Of a stretch of 64,000 nt of DNA, positions 58,924-64,000 are shown one piece after another; within the stretch, counting starts at the first letter, position 1, and the number at the start of each line of letters is the position of its first letter. Both the position numbers and the translations under genes were made by a program. Source of the stretch: Lophium mytilinum (lineage: Eukaryota; Ascomycota; Dothideomycetes; Mytilinidiales; Mytilinidiaceae); contig MU004182.1 in NCBI GenBank assembly GCA_010093605.1, forward strand, positions 2,031,195 to 2,095,194, given 5' to 3'. The notes below the pieces were generated by a model that was not told where the DNA came from, did no database searches, and was given only the letters and a program-made list of their open reading frames with translations.

Positions 58924-59262
58924 TCACTTGCCGTAGACTATGTATAATGCCGCAATAGCAGCTAATAGGACTGCGATGAGCCTGTAGTCCAATGGCTTCG
59001 GAATCCTGGCCATCTGATCGTGATATACGTCCATTGTCTGGGCGTAGTTGAATTGTCGAGATTGGTCCTCTGCCGTGTTCTCATGGATGTTAAGATGGTC
59101 GAGATCCTTCCACAGATCGGTCCCTATAGGCGCATTGAACTGGAGAGCTTGTTGTCTCGTGGTGTTTTTTCGTATGGTCCTCGTCTTACCATCCGTAGCT
59201 CCCTCCAATTGCTCCAACTTGTGAAGATCTTCCTCGGTCAGAATGACCTTCCCAGTTTCTAC
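58924..59262 (-). pseudogene. Fragment encoding a C-terminal membrane anchor with Q/N-containing pseudo-repeats
   Basis: About 112 codons are open from an acceptor-like AG (acaaaagtag) near 59263 to the stop, with no suitable ATG. The peptide runs VETGKVILTEEDLHKLEQLE, then has two similar short segments (RQQALQFNAPIG and DQSRQFNYAQT), and ends in a hydrophobic helix, YRLIAVLLAAIAALYIVYGK. The layout (short repeats plus tail anchor) recalls membrane-acting partners of fungal STAND receptors, but similarity is only impressionistic. It abuts a broken STAND-type WD40 gene in divergent orientation and has no recognisable first exon, so it is probably a remnant. Confidence 0.35.
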
Positions 59263-59314
59263 TTTTGTTAGCCTTGCAGCGCAATAACGAGGCTACGACA
59301 TACTATCCGGAACT

Positions 59315-61511
59315 TTGTCTTTTATTACGTTGGCAATGTTCAGTTCGCGGTCATTCTCATCAGATGGCACCTTGCTGGCGACATGTGCAATGGCCAACGA
59401 AGTTTGTCTGTGGCGTATCGATCTTGACTCACTATCTCTGATCCAAAAAATACACACATTCGACGATCAAAAAGTTGCTTGTGCTGCTTTCTCAATGGGT
59501 GGCAATACTCTCACTATAGGAGGAGATGACTATCGGATCCTACAGATGAAAACGACCGGAAATCCAGATACTATCCAGTATGAAAAGCACATGGAGCACC
59601 AATTCACTCGTACCAACCATCTTGACGAGTTCCACACGGACTTTAACAGACGTTCTGATAATCTCCTTAACATCTCAGCATCTTCGTTAGACGGTAAAAT
59701 GATTGCAGTCGGGGTGGGAAAAGGTGTCATCTTGTATCAAGCAGACGTCAATCCGGAAAGCTTCCCGATGCCCTATTCCACCGACAGTCATCCCTTCGAT
59801 AGAGTGAGAAACATCATTGTTGCACCAACGAACGACATTCTCCTCATCATTGAGGAAAATGGAGACATCTGGATCTGGAGAATACATCCAGGAAGGCTGG
59901 AACGAACTTTCAAAATTCTAGGTCCTGATTGGGGCATCTACAATTATTTGCTGAACGCAGCGTTCTTTCCTGACGGTAATACGATTCTAATGGCTTGGCA
60001 AAACAAGGTAGACTTCTGGGATCTCAGGAATCGATCGAAAGCGCCGCTCAAATTGCACTCATTCGAAGTGTTCGAGACCTCCTACGCCATAGAAACGGAC
60101 GTGGGCATAGAGTCAATTGTCCCTGGTATTATTAGCGGTATTTCACTGCTGGCGCTGAGCCTTAGCAATGGGGTTGTACAGCTATAGGATGCCGATATAG
60201 CATCGCCATCCTTTTTAGGCCCCATCGACACTCAGTTCCAGTTCAACATGGGCTCTGCGCGCCTGAGTCTAGTCTCTGGACAAAAGAGGGCCCTATTGTG
60301 CTCCGCACATTATCCGCTTGAAAGGCACCCTTGGGTCAAACTATGGGACGTCCGCTCATGCTTAGAGAGGTTTGCACGGCGAGACCCTATGTATTTCTCG
60401 CACCGCCGTCTCGATTCGCATCAACTTGACCTAACAGTCACAAAAGGGACTGCCTTTCTGGGCAAATATATATGGAAACAAGAAGACATCCAACGCAACA
60501 GTAAATTTGTGGCAACTAGATCGCTCTGTTGTTCACTGTGTGCGTAAGCTATTGCGGACAATCCCAGCCAAGGGCGGAGTAGACGTGTCGGTGACCTCCT
60601 TTTCTGACGGCTCCCAGGACAGAGTCCGTCTGGGACTGCTCAAGGAACGTGCAGTCGACATCTGGGATTTAAGTGCGGATCCTCCTCGGCTGATGAGTGA
60701 GATCGAATTGACTTAACAGATCTCAACCCTTTGCAGACGGGAGTTTCTCGAATTGCATGCAAATGAAAGTAGTAAACTGTTAATCGCTGCAAACTTCAAC
60801 CTTGCCACGCAAATCTACTCGAACTCGGCCTCGGGGATTGTGCAGGTATTAGAGCTTGATGAGCATGGCCTATCTATAAAGCATGATGTCGTCCACCATG
60901 ATCCATATCCTTCGTTCTGCTCGCATCTTGCCGTGCGCTACTCGGCGGCAGAAAATAGCATAAACCTGGCGTACTCATCGTCCATGGATCTATTTCTATG
61001 CAAGATTCAAGGAAGCGAAAAGAAAGCATCAGTCCATTTCATGCCATCCTCTGCGCCGCCCCCTGAGGAGAAACTAGCGTTTGGCCGCGACGGTACCACT
61101 ATTGAGACATCAACGAAAACTATCATAGTAAGCACTATGTCGTCTCAGCGTAAACAACGTCGACGCGTAACATTGAGAGACCATTGGCTGTACGTAAATG
61201 GAAGACCAACCGTCTGGCTACCTTCCGATTCGATGCCAAAGGGGGGTTCTGTTTGGGCAGAAGACACTTTCGTTTTCGTCAACAAAGGAGACAACCTAGA
61301 TGTCTGGACGTTCGATATGGATGCAGCACTCCGTCATCAAAAGGCATGCGAAGCACAATATCCTTCGGCGCTACGGTTGGACGACATTGACTACGAAGTC
61401 GTGAGCGGGGAGGAACAAGAGTTGAAAAGTTGTAGAGAGTGCCAGGCCATAGGGAGAGGAACTAAGTGTTTTAATGAAGATCCTCGGGACAGACCACAGT
61501 CATTCCCGTAA
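59315..61511 (+). pseudogene. Broken WD40-repeat region of a STAND/NLR-type gene
   Basis: Three blocks of WD40-type sequence lie in order: 59315-60187 (SSDGTLLATCAMANEVCLWR; IIEENGDIWIWRIHPGRLER), 60188-60540 and 60507-61511 (VRLGLLKERAVDIWDLSADP; DHWLYVNGRPTVWLPSDSMP). The last motif is typical of the closing segment of WD40 arrays in fungal NACHT/NB-ARC proteins. No NACHT or NB-ARC domain and no N-terminal effector domain precede it, so the gene is truncated at its 5' end. The reading frame is broken about three times. It sits next to a transposable element in the least conserved part of the window. Such receptors evolve quickly by loss and duplication. Confidence 0.6.
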
Positions 61512-61761
61512 CTCTGATGGTACCGCCTTGATCAAGACCAGGTCTCTTTGCTGACTCAACAGCAGCACGGATGAGGCCGTGGCAAAGTTAGCAGAGCTGA
61601 GTCAGGATCTTCGCAAGCTCCCTGGTTTGACAAGACTGATGGATTACGCTGTACAGGTCGCGGTGAAGGCTGAGTAGTCAGTCGATCTCTATATCAAGGT
61701 AGGGCATGCATATAGCCTGGTCTTGTATCTGATCTATTGAGAGTATTGTGCAAGAAGTAGG

Positions 61762-62259
61762 CAGTGATGGTATTGGACTGGAGCGATTTAGAGGTGGACT
61801 GGATGGAGGCACTCGAAAAAAGCATTGGACTGGACTGGCTTTCTATATGGACCGCGTGGATTGAGGGTCGTAGATACTCCTAGCGGTCCAATGGTATCCT
61901 AGGTTCACAATTCTCGGCTTCTAATTGGTCTAAACGTTTAATTTATATAACTTTCACCTAAATTCTACGTGTCTATCACCTTCTTGATCTCCTCTTATAG
62001 CCTTTCTAGCTACTCTTTTACTATAGGGAGGGATTATATAACTATATCCTTACTAATTAGTAGTAATATATAAGTATCTCTAAACCTTTTACTTAGAAAT
62101 TACTAACGCTAAACTACTTTTAGATAGGCACTAGCTATATTAGGTAACCCTCAGCCCTATCGTGGAGCTCCTGGTGCTCCTGGAGCTCCACAGAGGTTTC
62201 TGGTAGATCGCGTGGATTGAAGGCCCACTCCAGTCCACTCCAGTCCAATACCATCACTG
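61762..62259. mobile_element. hAT-like MITE, 498 bp, with perfect TIRs and target-site duplication
   Basis: The termini are perfect 22-bp inverted repeats (61762-61783 and 62238-62259; outer bases CAGTGATGG). They are flanked by an 8-bp direct repeat with one mismatch (GAAGTAGG at 61754-61761, GAAGTGGG at 62260-62267). An 8-bp duplication and a CAGTG end are typical of hAT elements. Subterminal regions carry repeated GGACTGGA motifs and a direct GCGTGGATTGA repeat. The core (about 61920-62150) is AT-rich, with many TA steps, as after RIP mutation. There is no coding sequence, so it is non-autonomous. Both orientations are equivalent for the ends. Confidence 0.8.
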
Positions 62260-62783
62260 GAAGTGGGATTGATTTATGTTAGGCTAAAGCATGCTCTACA
62301 GATAGTAATGTGTCAGAGAGCTAAGAGCGAGAATTACACCTTGGAAAGCCACAGCTTTTACTAATCAGGATTAAAATTGAGACCATGGCAGGATGTTAAT
62401 CGAGTCAGGAGACATGGTTAAGATAGCGCCACACGTGATCCACCTCACTCTGGTGAACATGGTATGCACGAAGTTTCCTCGTCATAAATTAGGTTCCACC
62501 AAGCTCTACCTGGGCCAGTATATGTTTTCCTCACTGGTCTTTGACTTTTTATCCGTTCAGTTTCCGTTTTCGTCCGATGGAGGAACCTTGAAAGTGATGT
62601 CGATATCAAGATTTATAAGCAGCCAACAAAACGACGGACTAGAAGTGAACAGCAGTCCCTTCCAACTTCCCCTCCCGATTCCCATGTCATCACTCTACTT
62701 AATCAATCTCCATTCCTTTCGTAGATTTTAGCTTTCGTCTCCAATTTCTATACCGGCTTTCCCGGATTGTGGACTGGGTTGCC
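62260..62783. other. Intergenic region after the MITE
   Basis: Probably promoter and leader of the NAD(P)-binding protein gene. A 112-codon frame at 62393-62731 has no motif and is not called. Confidence 0.4.
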
Positions 62784-63779
62784 ATGGCTACTCCCAAATC
62801 TGTTTTCCTCCTCGGTGCAGGGTACATTGGACAACATATTATCGACCTTCTCCTTGCTACCAATCACCCGGTAGCAGCGCTTGTTCGAAATGCAGAGCAG
62901 GCTGCCGCCTTCAAGAAAGCGGGCGTCAAGACCATCCTCGGCACTCTCGATGACAGCGAATTAATAACGGAGCACAGCGCACAGCATGAGGTGACCATCA
63001 ATACGGCCTCGTGCGATCACCTGCCCAGCGTGAAAGCCGTGCTAGCAGGCATAAGACAGCGCGTTCTCGCAGGCCAGCCGAGCATCTACATACACACCAG
63101 TGGCACGCTCCTACTAGCCGATGAAGCAAAAGGGGCGTACAAGAGCGACAAGATCTACCGGGACGACGTGCCAGCAGATATAGACGCCTTACCACCGACG
63201 GCACCGCATCGGCACGTTGACCTAGTCATTGTCCAGGCAGCACGCGAGTTCGGCGACAGAGCTCAACTTGCCATCTTGATACCGCCGATAGTCTACGGAT
63301 TCAACCCTGTCCACAAACGTCTGACGATTGCATTGCCGCAGCTGGTGCGTTTTGCGCTGAAGCATGGCTTTTCAGGCTATGTGGGTGAGGGCCGTAACGT
63401 GTGGAGCTCGACCCATGTCGCTGCTTTAGGTCGCGCATATACGACACTGTTGTCCTATATCGAGACTGCGGCCCCTTCGGCTCTGCTGGAGAATCCATAT
63501 TTCTTTACTGGCGGACAAGAGATCTCATTCCGCGAGGCAGCGGAGCACGTTGGCCGGATTCTGTATAAGTTGGGTAGGATTCCGAGCCCTGAGCCTAGAC
63601 CGTTCGTCGAGTCTGACTTCGGGGATGTGTTTGGTCCTGTCACGCCGTTCATTCTTGGGGCTAATGCAAGGAATCACGCGATTAGGCTGCCGAAACTTGG
63701 TTGGGAGTCTAAGGAGAAAGACATTTGGTCCAGCTTAGAGGAAGACGAGATTCCTTTTATCCTAGCGGTACATGTCTAG
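62784..63779 (+). CDS. NAD(P)-binding Rossmann protein (atypical/extended SDR, NmrA-like), 331 aa
   Basis: Single exon from ATG 62784 to TAG; 332 codons. The N-terminus has the dinucleotide-binding loop VFLLGAGYIGQHIIDLLLAT (GxGYIG) followed by VAALVRNAEQAAAFKKAGVK. This GAGYIG loop with an Arg near the end of beta-2 (ALVRN) is typical of NmrA-like and other atypical SDRs that bind NADP(H). Further landmarks: YIHTSGTLLLADEAKGAYKS, ILIPPIVYGFNP, VWSSTHVAALGRAYTTLL and FFTGGQEISFREAAEHVG, the last typical of extended SDRs acting on nucleotide sugars or isoflavone-like substrates. There is no obvious YxxxK. An N-terminal extension beginning 62769 has no ATG. Substrate unknown. Confidence 0.85.
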   Translation: MATPKSVFLLGAGYIGQHIIDLLLATNHPVAALVRNAEQAAAFKKAGVKTILGTLDDSELITEHSAQHEVTINTASCDHLPSVKAVLAGIRQRVLAGQPSIYIHTSGTLLLADEAKGAYKSDKIYRDDVPADIDALPPTAPHRHVDLVIVQAAREFGDRAQLAILIPPIVYGFNPVHKRLTIALPQLVRFALKHGFSGYVGEGRNVWSSTHVAALGRAYTTLLSYIETAAPSALLENPYFFTGGQEISFREAAEHVGRILYKLGRIPSPEPRPFVESDFGDVFGPVTPFILGANARNHAIRLPKLGWESKEKDIWSSLEEDEIPFILAVHV

Positions 63780-64000
63780 ACGAGATACAAGTACGAATTC
63801 CAGCTTTTAGTGGTTCTGACAAGCTTTTCGATGATCTGAAACGGGTCTTTCCTCGTTGAAAGATTTACAGCACGCGGTTCAGAGAGCCCAGCGACAGGGG
63901 AGGTGGTCGTGGCCCTCGTGTTTTCCAATGTAGCTCAGCCTTACTTCAAATACTGCGGAAACCTTGAGAACCTCAATGAACCGTTGCAATATGTGCCTTC

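Noticed and set aside
62393-62731. 112-codon plus-strand frame before the NAD(P)-binding protein gene
   Set aside because: No motif, and it lies in the expected promoter and leader of that gene.

Overview
The window looks like nuclear DNA of a filamentous ascomycete (Pezizomycotina). Genes are densely packed. Introns are short (47-147 nt, mostly 50-60) with GT..AG ends and CTAAC-type branch points. The proteins are typical of the group: Zn2Cys6 and BTB regulators, a QDE-2-type Argonaute, GRIM-19, RNA14, UNC-50 and mitochondrial IF2. I cannot fix the class; Dothideomycetes is only a guess. Exon structures were built by hand from splice sites. For almost every gene the summed exon length is a multiple of three and the conserved motifs join across the junctions.

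Layout. 0.4-9.0 kb: an aromatic-catabolism cluster holding a Zn2Cys6 activator, a phenol-hydroxylase-type flavin monooxygenase, a two-domain VOC (extradiol-type) dioxygenase and a fumarylacetoacetate-hydrolase-family enzyme. The monooxygenase and dioxygenase diverge from a shared 1.1-kb promoter. Together they could hydroxylate a phenol, cleave the ring and process the product. 10.3-21.7 kb: BTB protein, GRIM-19 and TRM10 (divergent, 175 bp apart), a TLDc/OXR1 protein, an SDR, a C2H2/AT-hook protein and a small membrane protein with three PPxY motifs. 21.7-30.5 kb: gene-poor, with one isolated C2H2 gene whose finger domain and intron position match the C2H2 gene at 19-21 kb.

30.5-43.5 kb: GMC oxidoreductase, a secreted proline-rich protein, a PP28-domain phosphoprotein, an HNH-type protein and Argonaute. 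Argonaute has an unusual upstream region with two TATA boxes, a 42-bp near-palindrome and a possible extra coding exon. 45.4-58.1 kb: RNA14 and UNC-50 (divergent; UNC-50 contains a 4-nt microexon), mitochondrial IF2 with a zinc knuckle, an F-box-like protein, a MAPEG protein and a secreted isochorismatase-like protein.

58.9-64.0 kb: a more degenerate end. It holds a fragment encoding a C-terminal membrane anchor, a broken WD40-repeat gene of the STAND/NLR type, a 498-bp hAT-like MITE with perfect 22-bp terminal inverted repeats and an 8-bp target-site duplication, and an intact NAD(P)-binding protein gene. No CRISPR array, rRNA or convincing tRNA was seen.
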